Shown here: positions 33,079 to 44,173 of the stretch, piece after piece
How positions within the stretch are numbered: position 1 is the stretch's first letter
Layout of the letters: every line of letters starts with the position of its first letter
Origin: Macrosoma leucophasiata
Lineage: Eukaryota; Arthropoda; Insecta; Lepidoptera; Hedylidae
NCBI GenBank assembly: GCA_036365455.1
Contig: JAWQUS010000007.1
Span: 21,282,001 to 21,346,000 of the forward strand
Length of the DNA: 64,000 nucleotides
Reading direction: 5' to 3'
The notes under the pieces: generated by a model
Database searches by the model: none
Seen by the model: the letters and a program-made list of their open reading frames with translations, nothing else
What the model was told of the DNA's origin: nothing
Position numbers and translations under genes: made by a program

Positions 33079-33780
33079 CTGTCAGGGTTGACGTTGACGT
33101 TGCGTTTTTATGAAGTCTGCTTCCCTACGCTTCGTGTTTTCGCGCTTTTTCTACATGCGGATTAGATTTAGGCTTTGAGTATTAAGGTGGAACAGTGCTG
33201 CCGCGCAGTGCTGCCGCCGGAAGGACTCAAAGGGTTTAAGTGATTTCAAATTATTTTAATGTTTCAGTGAAACCTGACAAAATTACGATTGTGTAGGTGA
33301 TGATGTGATGATGAATCCGCTGTTTGTTCCGTACCAAATCCGGACGTATGTTACTACTACGAACCACGGACATTTAATATTTATTATTTTAATTTTATTG
33401 TACTTCTACTTACCTATACATGGTACACACATACCGATTACTTATCGTATTTACTCATACGTTCATTGCAAACAGGAAGAAAAATGAATTATAACTGAAC
33501 ATTCTATACCAAAACGAATGCTTAGCCCTATTGCTAAAATATTTTCTTTTAAGCCAGTATATAACATGTAATATTTACACGAATGAAACCTCTCAAGCCT
33601 TTGTGTAAGTCACCTATAATCCAAGGTTCCTATAAGTCGTACTAATGTACGCGGAATAAATAATGACAACGTACCTTTGCCGGTTCTCACACAGTCATGT
33701 AATTACAGAAGAAATAGGAGAGACATTTTTTATGTGAAAACTATTATGTTTTACTGTGTAGCGTCCACTACATTAAGGCG
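33079..33780. other. No gene recognised
   Basis: 33196-33223 contains a short duplicated 'cagtgctgccgc'. No other feature. Confidence 0.4.
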
Positions 33781-33995
33781 CCAACGAGTGGAATACAATG
33801 AAACCCTACAGTACTCGTCTAGTACGGTAGATGGCGTGCAGTCGAATTACATCGCACATACGAAGTATTCTCAAGAGTTGGCATATATACAACTTCCCAA
33901 CGTCAATCGTTGGGCCGCGGCCCGCCAGGCTCTACCACCTCGCCTGGTCGGAGGATCCTCCCTTTTCGCCGGAGGAACACTTCCACCCGTTCCTC
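33781..33995. repeat. Dispersed repeat family K, copy 1
   Basis: 215 bp sharing 'gttggcatatatacaacttc', 'ggccgcggcccgccaggc' and 'tcgcctggtcggaggat' with 38696-38910. Contains a GC-rich short hairpin near 33900-33925. Class unknown. Confidence 0.7.
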
Positions 33996-34106
33996 TTCAA
34001 CTGAAAAGGGCATGAATGAAGATCGATATATACATCTACACAAACTCCAGAGGACTCAATGCAAATGCCACCCCTGAAGCGTTAGCGGTTTTAAATCCCT
34101 ACTTCC

Positions 34107-34276
34107 CTACTAATATTATAAATGCGAAAGTAACTCTGTCTGTCTGTCTTTTCACGAACAAACGAATAAATCGATTTTAATGAAATTTGGTACAGATATA
34201 GAGATGACTTTGAGAAAGAACATAGGCTACTTTTTAAACGACATCCACTAGGGCGAAGCCGTGTGCAACAGCTAGT
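34107..34276 (+). repeat. Repeat with TCTG start and 'caacagctagt' end
   Basis: 'aatattataaatgcgaaagt', (TCTG)n, 'aatttggtacagatatagag' and 'ggcgaagccgtgtgcaacag' appear in order, ending ctagt. A very common lepidopteran repeat type; class uncertain. Confidence 0.55.
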
Positions 34277-34779
34277 ATGTAATAAACCAAGGAAGGCAAT
34301 GTAACTTCGTCAGTAGAGTACAAATAAAAGAATCGTAACAAAAATGGATACCCTGGATGTCTCCGACATACGTAACGGATACCGTGAATCTTATAAAAAA
34401 TGCACACTGCATCGAGGTGTATAAATTATTACAGATGCAAAATTTGCCAACAACGTGGTATGAAATGAAGTTTTTATTTCTATACTAGCTGTGTTCGCAA
34501 ATTCGTTTGCGTGCCACCAACGCTACCAACTCCACTAAATACTAAATCATTACACACAGACACATTACACACATTACACACGATACACAGACAGATAAAA
34601 TTCCAAAAATTGTTTCTTTGGTTTCTGTCAATCTTCTTTAATCGCTTCAAATTTTTTTGTAAAATTATATAATGTACAGACACTTGATTGTCATAATTAT
34701 ATGTATTGATGTAATCAACATGCATAAATCTATAAAAATACTAGCTGTCCCGACGCACATCGTATAGTCTTAGAAGTGC

Positions 34780-34955
34780 CTGCGAAAGAGACGATCGACT
34801 CGTTTCGACTTCGTAGAGCGTTATCCCTGTTGCACACTGCCTACGTAAGCACTCGGTATTCGGTCAAAACTCGATCAAAATGGTGGACAAACGTCAAATA
34901 GGTACGTTGCGGAAGAGATAACGCTCTACAGACAAAGAAGTCTCCTTCCTAGCAT
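34780..34955. mobile_element. Palindromic MITE, family F copy 3 (ends lost)
   Basis: Interior of family F ('gtagagcgttatccctgttg' and 'agagataacgctctac') without recognisable termini. Confidence 0.65.
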
Positions 34956-35022
34956 TAAGGGGTTCGAATCCAGGACCTAAGAGCAACAGTAGTAGTCTGC
35001 TAAATTTAGATTACGGAGGTAG
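34956..35022 (-). repeat. tRNA-like SINE head fragment (family M)
   Basis: 'ggggttcgaatccaggacct' and 'agtagtagtctgctaa' are the complement of a family M head. Fragment only. Confidence 0.5.
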
Positions 35023-35110
35023 TTATTGAGTTTCAGTTCCTACACATCCAATATTTATAAACCCTCTACGACGAAATACAGATGTTATATAATATTTAAG
35101 TATTTAAATA

Positions 35111-35463
35111 ATAATGGCAACCCATTATACGCTCCACTGCTGGGCACGAGTCTCTCCCCTTTTTGGGGGGAAGCCTGGAGCTTACTCCACCACGCTGCTC
35201 CAATGCGGGTTGGTGCAGACACGGGTTAGTGGCCAACCCGCTGTCGGATGTTTTCGAACCGCCCATAAGGCCTCCGACAAGGTTTAACGACTACTATCAT
35301 TCGATAGCAACCGGGACCGTCGGCTTAACGTGCCGTCCGAAGCACGGAAATACGCAATTTTTTTCCACTAGCCGTCACACACCCGACCGCGTCCGTATCG
35401 CTTAAGAAAGTAGATCGCTTACGATCTGCACCAGCCCCGGGGCCATGCGCGCTTCTTTGAGTG
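35111..35463 (-). mobile_element. 5S-type SINE (family C)
   Basis: Nearly full-length minus-strand copy flanked by TTTAAATA (35103-35110, 35464-35471). The head end 'ggccatgcgcgcttc' is at 35442-35456. Confidence 0.8.
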
Positions 35464-35471
35464 TTTAAATA

Positions 35472-35972
35472 CTGTTTATTCTTTATTTATCCCATTAAAC
35501 ATTGTAAAAGCAGCCCGCATAGAAGCGCGGCTCACATTCACGCCGGTTGAATAACATATGCCACACGGGCCCGACGCGGCAGCGTATAAATATTTTGCTC
35601 GATAGCCGGGATTTACCCGAAAAATGCTCGCCTCTTGATCTGCTGTAATCCTAATGGATTGAGATTGATTTATTCGCAATCGGACGCTTATTTCATATTC
35701 TGGGAAGGATTCGTGTAGACTCACGTGTTTTGGTTTTGTGTTCCGTGAATACGAAATCTATTTTTATAGGATTTGATTTGTTTTGTCGCTTCGTAAGTTT
35801 TCACAGTTGTGCATAGAACAATGTAAACTTAGAATACATTTTGTGTGTATCATTAAAATTAATAACATGGACTAACAGGACTATGTAACATTTTTATATT
35901 ATTCCCCTACCTCAACCCTATATCTTAATGCATTATATTATAGGTATTCATAATAATGCCCTTATAAATATA
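35472..35972. other. GC-richer patch, no gene proven
   Basis: 35510-35640 is richer in CG dinucleotides than its surroundings and open for 82 codons on the minus strand. The peptide has no recognisable domain. It may be a host CpG patch or an unknown element. Confidence 0.3.
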
Positions 35973-36134
35973 CCCCCTTATTCATAAACGTATTTTAGCT
36001 AAAGTGTTGCTAATATCTCCTTTGTCTTTTTCTATCCTACACATTTGACATTGCAAGTTTGCAACTGACAAATAAAAAGCATTCTACGTATAGCTAAAAC
36101 GAACCTTTCTAATGTACGTTTATGAATAAGGGGG
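35973..36134. mobile_element. Hairpin MITE family H, copy 1
   Basis: CCCCCTTATTCATAAACGTA and its complement at the right end, with 'tttagctaaa' steps inside. Flanked by ATA on both sides. The second copy at 56571-56722 is in the opposite internal orientation. Confidence 0.8.
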
Positions 36135-36439
36135 ATAGTGTATAAAAATGTCTTAAAATATTTATTGTATTTCAAAAATTTCGGACTCTCACTAATTTTT
36201 TTATTATTTAACTTATTAAACATTTTTAAGCCTTTAAAAGTATAAACTAGGTTTTGTATTTGACTATTCTTGAAGCCGGTCCTTGGAAGATTTTTTCAAT
36301 AGGTATATTATGCTAGATAGAGTAATGTCATGGATCTAAGAATTAAAAACATGGAGAGAAATATCCGGAACTGTGAACGAGGACTGAAATACGAGTACGA
36401 AACGCCATAAAATATGTAAAGTATCGTCCTTCAAAAATA

Positions 36440-36850
36440 AATTATAACATTTGATACATCCAATTACATTGATCCGGCAAACGTCGTTCCGCCATACAAT
36501 AAATGTTCAAAACAATGCCGTATAAAAAAAAATAAAAAAAAAACAACTGAGGCCCATCTCCCATCGTCAGTGTGAGCAATGTGTTTTAAGTATTTTTTTT
36601 AAAGCGCGTTATTTTATTGCGACAATTTATAAATATATTCATTTTAATTATATGGTGATAAACCTTCAACTTTTCTTATATCCTTATCGATTTACACAAA
36701 ACTTTAACAGATAAATTACACAAATGTGAGGAAGTCACATTAATTATTTTATCAATCGGTGAAAACCGTATGAAAATCCAGTCTTCGAGTTTATCTCCCA
36801 CAGAAAGACAGACATACGCCGCGAGAATTTTGTTTTATAGTATGTATAGA
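36440..36850 (+). repeat. Non-LTR tail-type repeat, diverged
   Basis: 'gaaaaccgtatgaaaatcca', 'cgagtttatctccc' and 'agacagacatacgccgcgag' then 'tttgttttatagtatgtata' follow the layout of a common lepidopteran LINE 3' end. Boundaries are approximate. Confidence 0.45.
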
Positions 36851-37260
36851 TAAAAGAAATCAAAACAAAAGACAATCAAGGAGACGGAGGAAAAGGAATC
36901 AGATTAATATTAAAAGTTCAATCGTATTCCACGTTTATTGCGTCAAAAAAAAGTAATTGTGTGACGTACAGCTTTTTAATCAAGACACCTTCACTTTCTT
37001 CTCAGAAATCCACTTTGAAACTTATAATTTAGAAATTAAATTATCCATTAGATGTTTGTAGATTTCAATGAACAAGAGTAATTTTGTATTGTTTGAGATA
37101 CAAAATAGATAATTTTTGAAGAAGGTTGGAGGTTTTTGCAAAATCCCTGGGGACATACCACCGCAGACTTATTTCAACCTTACCTTGTTTTGACGTATAA
37201 TAAACGTCAAGGCAATCAGATTATCTTATAACTGGTCTAAAGCTTACTTCCATTACAATA
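36851..37260. other. No gene recognised
   Basis: AT-rich, nothing recognised. Confidence 0.4.
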
Positions 37261-37780
37261 AGGGTGCTTTTCGACCAGAGATGTGCTACGTTGCTATGGA
37301 TGCGTTTGATAGCCACCAATCATAATCATTGGTCCACATAGCATTGGTGGGAACAGCTAAGATATGTTTTTTATATGGAAGGATGTTATATGGATGCGAG
37401 CTATGGATGCGTTTCATAGCGCATGTTCCTCCTTCCGTTACATAGATTAGAGGCAGAGAATATGTAATAATACTACGTATAGAATGTACACTTCGACGTC
37501 CCACCCGATTTCCCCACCTCACCCAACCTCTTCCCCTCTTATGGGCGACGTTTGGTATTCTCTACGTGCTACGCACACAGGTGCACGGGTAAATACACGT
37601 GACTGTTTGAGGTAGTTTTAGGTTGTTTGTGTAATAGAGACCAAATTAAGCGTTTGTATGGAATTTTGGCGGAGTGTCCGAGGTGTGGTATCGCTGGAAT
37701 TGGTCACATATTTTGGTACCGTAGATTGGACGTCTTCGCAGCGTAGCTGAATAGCACATCTCTCATGGTAAAAACACCCT
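37261..37780. mobile_element. Inverted-repeat element carrying repeat L
   Basis: Left end AGGGTGCTTTT, then 'agagatgtgcta'. The right end is the complement (tagcacatctct, then AAAACACCCT). TA lies on both sides. Repeat L (37451-37690) fills the middle and occurs without these ends at 40878-41090, so it may be a later insertion. Confidence 0.6.
37451..37690. repeat. Dispersed repeat L, copy 1
   Basis: Shares 'ggcagagaatatgtaataat', 'cctcttatgggcgac', 'gtgctacgcacacaggtgca' and 'aagcgtttgtatggaatttt' with 40878-41090. Confidence 0.7.
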
Positions 37781-37930
37781 TATGCGAAGGAATGGACAGC
37801 AGCATCCCAAGCGTGGCCATTATGACATATTCTCGCCTAGAATTACTATTTATGGTTTTGTTTTATTTCATTCTATCCATGTTTCTCATGTGCAATCAAT
37901 TATTATCTAACCGTTGTATGAAAATATCAT

Positions 37931-38095
37931 TTTGGGGAAATGTCCCTTCATTTTGGGAAAGGGACATTTCGGGAAAGGGACTTTCTGGGAAAGGGACTTT
38001 TTGGGAAAGGGACATTTCGGTAAAGGGACTTTTTGGAAAAGGGACATTTCGAGAAAGGGACATTTTGAAACCGAGGGACATTTTGGGAAAGGGAT
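37931..38095. repeat. 16-bp minisatellite, about nine units
   Basis: Units of the form gacattttgggaaagg, with T/C variants. Because the unit is not a multiple of three and lacks stops on either strand, several frames stay open for 60-110 codons. These open stretches are a by-product, not genes. Confidence 0.9.
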
Positions 38096-38454
38096 TATGA
38101 ACCGGATTGAAACTATCAACACTTTTATGGCATCTTCGGGGTAGGCTTTGTCTTACAGTAGTCTTTCGACTGATGTTATTATGAACATCATTGCGTCAAA
38201 TAATATTCTGGCACATTGTTATGATAGAAATCAAATGTACCTAATATTGGATTTTATGAAAAAGCTTTTAGAGCAAAAATCAATTTGCACGTGGAGTAAT
38301 GGATTCGCGGAGTCAATTTGGGTTGTTACGTTGGTTTTATTGAGTTAGCTTTATACTCGTAAAATAATGTAATCGAAGAACTAGAGTTAAATAGATCTTT
38401 CAAGAGATTCCTACTTTTTATTGTGAACGTATTAGGAATGATTCTGGGGATCTC

Positions 38455-38690
38455 TTTTTTTATGTCATGAAGGTGGCAAATTAGAATGCAGTTCATATTG
38501 ATGTTAAGTGATGACTGCAGCCTATAGACACCCACACAAAGACCAGAGGTCAAATAGCAGATGCGTTACCATCCCTTAGACTTTAGTTATTATGTATCTG
38601 TGATAGTTATTATGGGGTCATGTTTGTTTAGATGTTAACATCAACAGTATTCACGTGAACTGTATGTTTGTTTGCCACTTCGAAACTGTC
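38455..38690. repeat. Family A2 piece folded back on itself
   Basis: T-run at 38455 and A2 body to about 38620, then an inverted A piece (38630-38681, 'gtttgtttgccacttcg'). Same architecture as 1689-2000. Confidence 0.65.
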
Positions 38691-38695
38691 AACTG

Positions 38696-38910
38696 CCAAC
38701 TAGTGGAATACAATGAAACCTTACAGTACTTGTCTAGTACGATAGATGACGTGCAGTAAAATTACATCGCATATACGAAGATTTCTAAAGAGTTGGCATA
38801 TATACAACTTCCCAACGTCAACCGTTGGGCCGCGGCCCGCCAGGCGCTACCACCTCGCCTGGTCGGAGGATTCTCCATTTTCGCCGGAGGAACGCTTCCA
38901 CCCGTTCCTC
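38696..38910. repeat. Dispersed repeat family K, copy 2
   Basis: Direct-orientation counterpart of 33781-33995, about 90% alike by eye. It starts directly after the A2 fold-back. Confidence 0.7.
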
Positions 38911-39525
38911 CACACACCTATATAGGCGTAAAGGGCAGTTCTTAATGTCACAAATCATTGATGGCCCTATGAGAACACCAGCGCTGTAGTTCATTCTATA
39001 GCATCTTGCTGAGAGGAACCATTATTTGGCTTTTTTATGTGTTATATGTTGTATTTGTTATTCTAAGTGTAAGGCAAAAAATAAATCTTTTTCTTTTTTT
39101 CTTTCTTTCACCCGACATTCCATTCCACTACTAGCTAAGCAAATGTCCACTCAAAAATGCAATACTGTTTCATTACAGTCCACTAAATATTTTATTCCAC
39201 TTCAACATAACACAGAAAGCTCCACTTTTACCATTCAAACTACCGGGCGTGAATAATACATTCTTCAATATACCATTTTGTTGTGAAAAAACATCGTCAA
39301 ATATACTCCTCCAAACCAGATTTAGTTAAGTGACGGAAACAGCAACGCAAGGGGTAACCGGTCGATCAGGCGTCCGCGATTCATGACAAGAAATCGAATT
39401 GAAATTGAAATTCCATGGGCGGTGTGGAGAACTGTGCATCGTGAATGTACAGCTAAAATTTGGGACGGGAACGCGGAAAAAAAGAGGAAGTTTTCTATCC
39501 GATAAGTATGTTTTTTATTTATGTA
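38911..39525. other. No gene recognised
   Basis: Unique-looking, no coding signs. Confidence 0.4.
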
Positions 39526-39610
39526 CTAGCTGTGCCCGCGACTTCGTCCGCGTGAAAGTTTATGATTGTTCAGTATCTACCATCCGAGTTGTGTTAAATA
39601 CCAATCTGTT
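39526..39610 (-). repeat. Repeat end 'actagctgtgcccgcgactt'
   Basis: Inverted counterpart of the repeat end at 17790-17822, followed by 'gttcagtatctacc', which also occurs before the 17.8-kb end. Fragment. Confidence 0.5.
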
Positions 39611-40637
39611 AATCTATAACTCGCAACCGTGCTGGCAAAAATTGTTTTTTACCATGAGATTTTATAATTCTAGGAAACTCTGTCATGCAGGCGGCCGACC
39701 TTGCGGTTTTTTCTCACGGCTACTTTTTAACTCGTTTTGATAACTCGTTTTGATAAGATTCAAAATGCAGCCAAAAAAACCATAGTCTAGTCTTATTAAA
39801 TGTCATGGGAGTTTCAAGTCCTATAAATTTTCTTACGGTTACGGCCGCGTAAGAGACTAATTCGTTCGGTTTTTCACTGACGTATTTTATTATAATCCCT
39901 ATTTAATTATGTATAGATTACTCTTAGGTTCGGTCGCACTAAAATATTTGTCAATGTTATTGTTTATGTGAAATTTTACAAAATCTTTAACATATATTTT
40001 GGTACAGAGAAACCTTTATATCAGATAAGCTTTGTAAGTATTGTTAGTGCCTAAAACAGGTGGTGTTTGTGCCAAATCACGTGGTGTTTGTCCAAAAGCA
40101 GGTGGTGTATATGCCAAAACAGGTGCCTGATTGAAATTAGGTTGTTTACATTTTGAATTACACCTGCTAGCTATTGTAAAGATAACGACTCGAATGTTGT
40201 TTACGAAGTCGAGTAATTGAGGGTAGAAATGAGCTTGTCAATGGTATAAATTGGGTTGTCAATGGTAAGAGGGGATCAGTTGAATTGTGGTCGTCACGGT
40301 GAAATGAAGTGCTGCTAGTGCTAGTTCAGTTTAACAGTATGAACAACTTCGAAATGCTTGACTCGTTACAATATTAATGCAATTTTCATCGCGACGGCGA
40401 CGGCAGCGGACATATCGTAATAATGCCCGTGTGTCGCACTTGAAACATTTAGTTGGCAGTTGACGCAATTCATTGCGGATTATCCTCGAGACGTGCTCCG
40501 TCGAAGTTTCCATTGATCATGTTGCATTCGAATTAATTTCCTTTTCGAGATATCATTGAGTGCTTCCTTTGTTTTCTTGGGTGACATTTCTTGATCGATT
40601 GGATCGGATTTAATAAGCTAATTTTCATATTTAGTTC
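39611..40637. other. No gene; short tandem repeat
   Basis: 40053-40130 holds three to four ~21-bp units of the type aaacaggtggtgtttgtgcc. The rest is unassigned. Confidence 0.5.
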
Positions 40638-40860
40638 CAGTAAACAGCATGAAATATTGTACATCAAGCCTACGAAAGAGATCTCTGCTGCACACTACGT
40701 AAGTAAGCACTGATAGTACGGTATTAGTTAAAACTTGATCAAAATGGTCGACGAACGTCACATAGGTAAGGTGCGACAGAGATGACACTCTACAGACTCG
40801 AAATAAGCCGAAGTCTCCGTCCTAAGGTCGACGTGCAATAATTCTTGTGTTCATCTGATA
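40638..40860. mobile_element. Palindromic MITE, family F copy 4
   Basis: 'cagtaaacagcatgaaat' to 'caataattcttgtg', with the 'aatggtcgacgaac' core. Ends are decayed. Confidence 0.7.
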
Positions 40861-40877
40861 ATTTAAGTCAAGCATAC

Positions 40878-41090
40878 AGGCAGAGAATATGTAATAATAC
40901 TACGTATAGAATGGACACTTTGACGTTCCGTCCGATTTGCCCGCATCACCTAACCTCCTCCCCTCTTATGGGCGACTGTTGGTATTTTGTACGTGCTACG
41001 CACACAGGTGCACGTCACTGATTGATGTCAGTATAATAAAGACCAAATTAAGCGTTTGTATGGAATTTTAGCGGAGTGTCCGCGGTATGA
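40878..41090. repeat. Dispersed repeat L, copy 2
   Basis: Matches 37451-37690 with a ~25-bp gap after 'gtgcac'. Not embedded in the inverted-repeat element seen there. Confidence 0.7.
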
Positions 41091-41209
41091 TACAGGCAAA
41101 CCTACGATTCTCCGGTTACGTTTGGTCCATGTAACAGGTGGCGAGCCTGTTGACATCTCCAGGCAAATACCCCATTGGTCTTAGGAATAAAGGATTTCAC
41201 AGTTTTTTT

Positions 41210-41495
41210 ATTGGTGGTAGAGCTCTAGTGACGGAGCTCGCGGGCGTAGGCACCACCGCATTACCTAATATACTTGTCGCTAAATGGCAGTGTTCAGCAC
41301 TATCGTGTTCCGGTCAGGTGGTTATGTACGGCCCTGTAATTTCCGGCGCAGAGGCATAACACCTTAGGTCTCAGGAGTGGTAACGCATCTGCATTTTGAC
41401 CTTGGTCTTTGTGTAAGTGTCTATAGGCTGCAGTCATGTCTTAACATCAATGTGAACTCCATGATTGTTTACCACTTCCATAACATAAAAAAAAA
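41210..41495 (+). repeat. Family A retroposon, full length, inside SINE M
   Basis: 'ttggtggtagagctctagtg' through 'taacataaaaaaaaa'. Tail on the plus strand. Confidence 0.85.
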
Positions 41496-41564
41496 TATCT
41501 CCGATAGACCCTGACCCGGGAATCGAACCCAGGACTCCAGCGTAGTAGTAGTAGCCTGCTACCA

Positions 41565-42100
41565 TCTTTTATTTTGACGTATGCATATCCGGAACAGTCA
41601 TGCACGCTTAAATGTCTTTGCCTTTGGCGGCGTCGTGTGGCGGGTTGCTCACTTTCCTCTAAAATGGTCGAGGAGGGCAATGGCTGTCACATGCGTCATA
41701 CTCGTGAACGGGTGCTGTTGGTGGGGACTGGTCTGTTCTGGTTTGCAGGAGCTACATCACATTTAGTAGAAAGCAGTTTATTTGCATGTATGCTATTTAA
41801 AAGAGCTCTTACTGAGTTTGTTGGGTAGCGTAGTTCTTCTCAGTAGTGACTGCACTTGGAACTCTGCTTTGATCTTGACGAATAAGTTTTTCTTTTTCTT
41901 CATTTATCATCATTGAAGGAATTGAAAATTTTTGTGATTATTGTGTATAAGTAGTTTAAAATTTTAATTTACTATTAATATACGATTTTGCTTTTACTTT
42001 ATGTAATGGTTATTCACTCTAGGTATTTTATATATTTCTTGACGTTTTGAAAGTATCTGTAAAGATCTATTCGAAATAAAAATATTTTCTATTTCTATTT
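41565..42100 (+). mobile_element. Family E retroposon with 6-bp duplication
   Basis: 536 bp between CTACCA (41559-41564) and CTACCA (42101-42106), splitting the SINE M head at a point known from intact copies. It ends 'gaaataaaaatattttctat' then (TTTCTA)n, a retroposon-type tail. No coding frame recognised. Confidence 0.75.
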
Positions 42101-42130
42101 CTACCACTAGACTACTGAGGCAGTTTACTA

Positions 42131-42713
42131 AAAAATAGTATTTTAATAATTAACAGTTAAAATAAAATCAAAAAGGTACGTATTGAATTTTATTGTCATT
42201 TGAAAATTCAGGCCTTACCGCACGAGTTTAAAGTAAATATAGATATGGACAGAATATTTCGTGCCTTCAATGACAATTTTTTATTTAAAAAATACACACC
42301 GCGGTAAAATTTAAAAATACACAACATATCGGACGCACGTAGTTTTATGTCGAAGCAGAATTTATGAAAGTTTGTTCAAATATTTATTGATAGCTACGTC
42401 AAAAGATTTTTATTAATATTGCTTGCATAGTTTAGGGGTCTGAAAAATCTGCTCGGCTATCAATTTTGTTTGGATTTTTAAAATTCATTGGTTCGGTATA
42501 ACGATATTTAAAATACAAAAATTTATTAAAATGAGACAACCATTGTTAAAGCGAGTAAATCTGTTTTTTTTTTAGTATAAATATAAAGTCAGTTAGTTAG
42601 GCCTCCTCCAAAAAAAGGCAGTTTTCTCGCGATTAGGTTTGGACCCGCTGTGCGAATAATTTCGTCCCCTCATCTATTGCAAGCTCTCCCTTTCTTTCTT
42701 TTCTCCCTGTCAT
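42131..42713. other. No gene recognised
   Basis: AT-rich; scraps only. Confidence 0.4.
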
Positions 42714-42829
42714 TACATACCATTCAACCGGAACAGCTGAACACCACCATTCGGCAACAGATACATGGTCATGTGGAGTGGAGTCCCTACGCATAAGAGT
42801 TCCGCCACTGGAACTCTACCTACCAGTTA
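42714..42829 (-). repeat. Family A2 fragment
   Basis: 'cattacataccattcaaccg' to 'ggaactctacctaccagt'. Strongly diverged. It directly precedes the truncated mariner. Confidence 0.55.
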
Positions 42830-42857
42830 AATTAATTTGAAATCCTTGAATTTTTAT

Positions 42858-43766
42858 GACATGATCCCATTGCTATAAAAATTTTGGGACTTCTTATCAA
42901 AATACCGCGACAAGTGGATTTGGCAGTCCTCTCGTGATGTTAACCTAACATTGCATAAAGAATTCTGAAGAGACCGAAATAGGTGGAAATCTGAAGGTGC
43001 AAGGTCAGGACTATACGGCGGATGCACTAACACCTCCCAGCCAAACTCTCTTAATTTTTGCTGAGTGGCTATAGATGTGTGGGCGCTCATCATGTGGGGC
43101 ATCAATGAAACACCACACCCCTTCTGTTGATCAATTTCGGCCGCTTTCTCTCAACTTCTTGCTTTAATCTCATCAGTTATTCGCAGTAGAGTTCAGAATC
43201 AATAGTCCTGCATCACCTTATTGCGAGTTAACCCGGGTTTCGCCACAGTCTGTGAAGCCTGACCGGCCTTTGACCACGACCTTTTTCGCACGTTTTTGTC
43301 GTACGTGATCCACTTTTCATCACCAGTTATCAGCTTCTTCAAAAATGATTCGGTTTCATTACGTCGTAATAAAGAATCACGAATGAGTACACGGTTCATT
43401 AGGATTCTTTCAGTGAACTCGTGAGGTACCCAAATATCGAGCTTTTTTTTGTACCCCGCTTTTTCAAATGCGCCAAAACTGTTATTGTGATCAATTCTCA
43501 GTTCTTCAGCTACGTCGTAACTACTAATATGTCAATCTTGCTCCACTTTTTCTTGCTCATTTTATCCGTAATAGGGCGACCAGAGCGAGGTGCATCTTTG
43601 ACATCAAAATTCCCGGATTGAAAACGCTTAAACCAAATTTGTGCTACTCTCACACTGCACTAGGTCCATAAACATCGCAAATTTTTTTCGCTGCTTGCGT
43701 TGCATTTTTACTTTTTTTGTAGTAAAATTTTAAAATGTATCGAATATCTTCATTAGATTCACTCAT
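42858..43766 (-). pseudogene. Mariner transposase remnant
   Basis: Start ATG is the complement of 43764-43766. Recognisable stretches are VRKRSWSKAGQASQTVAKPG (about 43225-43300) and LREFGWEVLVHPPYSPDLAP (about 43000-43065). Relative to the 9.7-kb copy there is a small deletion after PSA near 43645, a ~65-bp deletion after NKVM, and scrambling of the HHDNAR segment near 43085-43115. The second catalytic Asp is therefore lost. The 3' end is cut after SNGIMS. Unable to encode an active enzyme. Confidence 0.85.
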
Positions 43767-43945
43767 CTTGACAGTACGAAAAACAAATGAAAATCACACA
43801 TTTGCCTAATTTGAATTTGGAATTATGTTCTTTAAAATTTTAACTTTCAGTGATACCAAAACCAGCCAGTTACAAATACTACAGCCAAAGAGATTTTATT
43901 ACAAGTTCATACATACTATAATGCGAAAAGACTTTTTCCCCAACC
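42858..43945 (-). mobile_element. Mariner remnant, 3' truncated
   Basis: Minus-strand relative of 9543-10815. Its 5' terminus (complement of GACTTTTTCCCCAACC) is at 43930-43945 next to TA. Similarity stops at 42858, so the 3' terminal repeat and last ~130 bp are missing. Confidence 0.9.
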
Positions 43946-43994
43946 TATTAAACAAACAAAAACAGTTATTTGAGTACTAAATCTAAAATTGTTA

Positions 43995-44053
43995 TTGTGT
44001 GTGTGTAGTGTGTGTGTGTGTGTGTGTTTGTGTGTGCGTGTGTGTGTGTGTAA
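43995..44053. repeat. (GT)n microsatellite
   Basis: Nearly pure GT run of about 28 units. Confidence 0.95.
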
Positions 44054-44062
44054 GCCTTGGTT

Positions 44063-44173
44063 GAGACACTTGAGACCTTAGTTGTTCTGTTAGTTGTTAC
44101 GGGGCCATACATTACCATCTTACGAAAACACGGTAGTGCTGAACACTACCATTTGGCGGCAGATATATTAGGT
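44063..44173 (-). repeat. Family A2 fragment
   Basis: 'gagaccttagttgttctgtt' to 'atttggcggcagatatatta'. No tail. Confidence 0.6.

Larger units (their letters stand above)
41105..42130 (-). repeat. SINE M copy 2 carrying two nested insertions
   Basis: Body 'ggtggcgagcctgttgacat' at 41141-41160, B-box part 'gggaatcgaacccagg' at 41518-41533, and head 'actagactactgaggcag' at 42106-42123 are collinear parts of one SINE. They are split by family A (41210-41495) and family E (41565-42100). Confidence 0.8.

Noticed and set aside
35476..35724. 82-codon minus-strand open stretch in the CpG-richer patch
   Set aside because: No domain, no splice or start context. Kept only as a low-confidence finding about base composition.
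37931..38095. CRISPR-like array
   Set aside because: Units are contiguous 16-bp repeats with no unique spacers, and the genome is eukaryotic.
37765..38144. Protein-coding gene with GKGHF-type repeats
   Set aside because: Open in several frames on both strands because of the minisatellite unit. No domain, no splice context.
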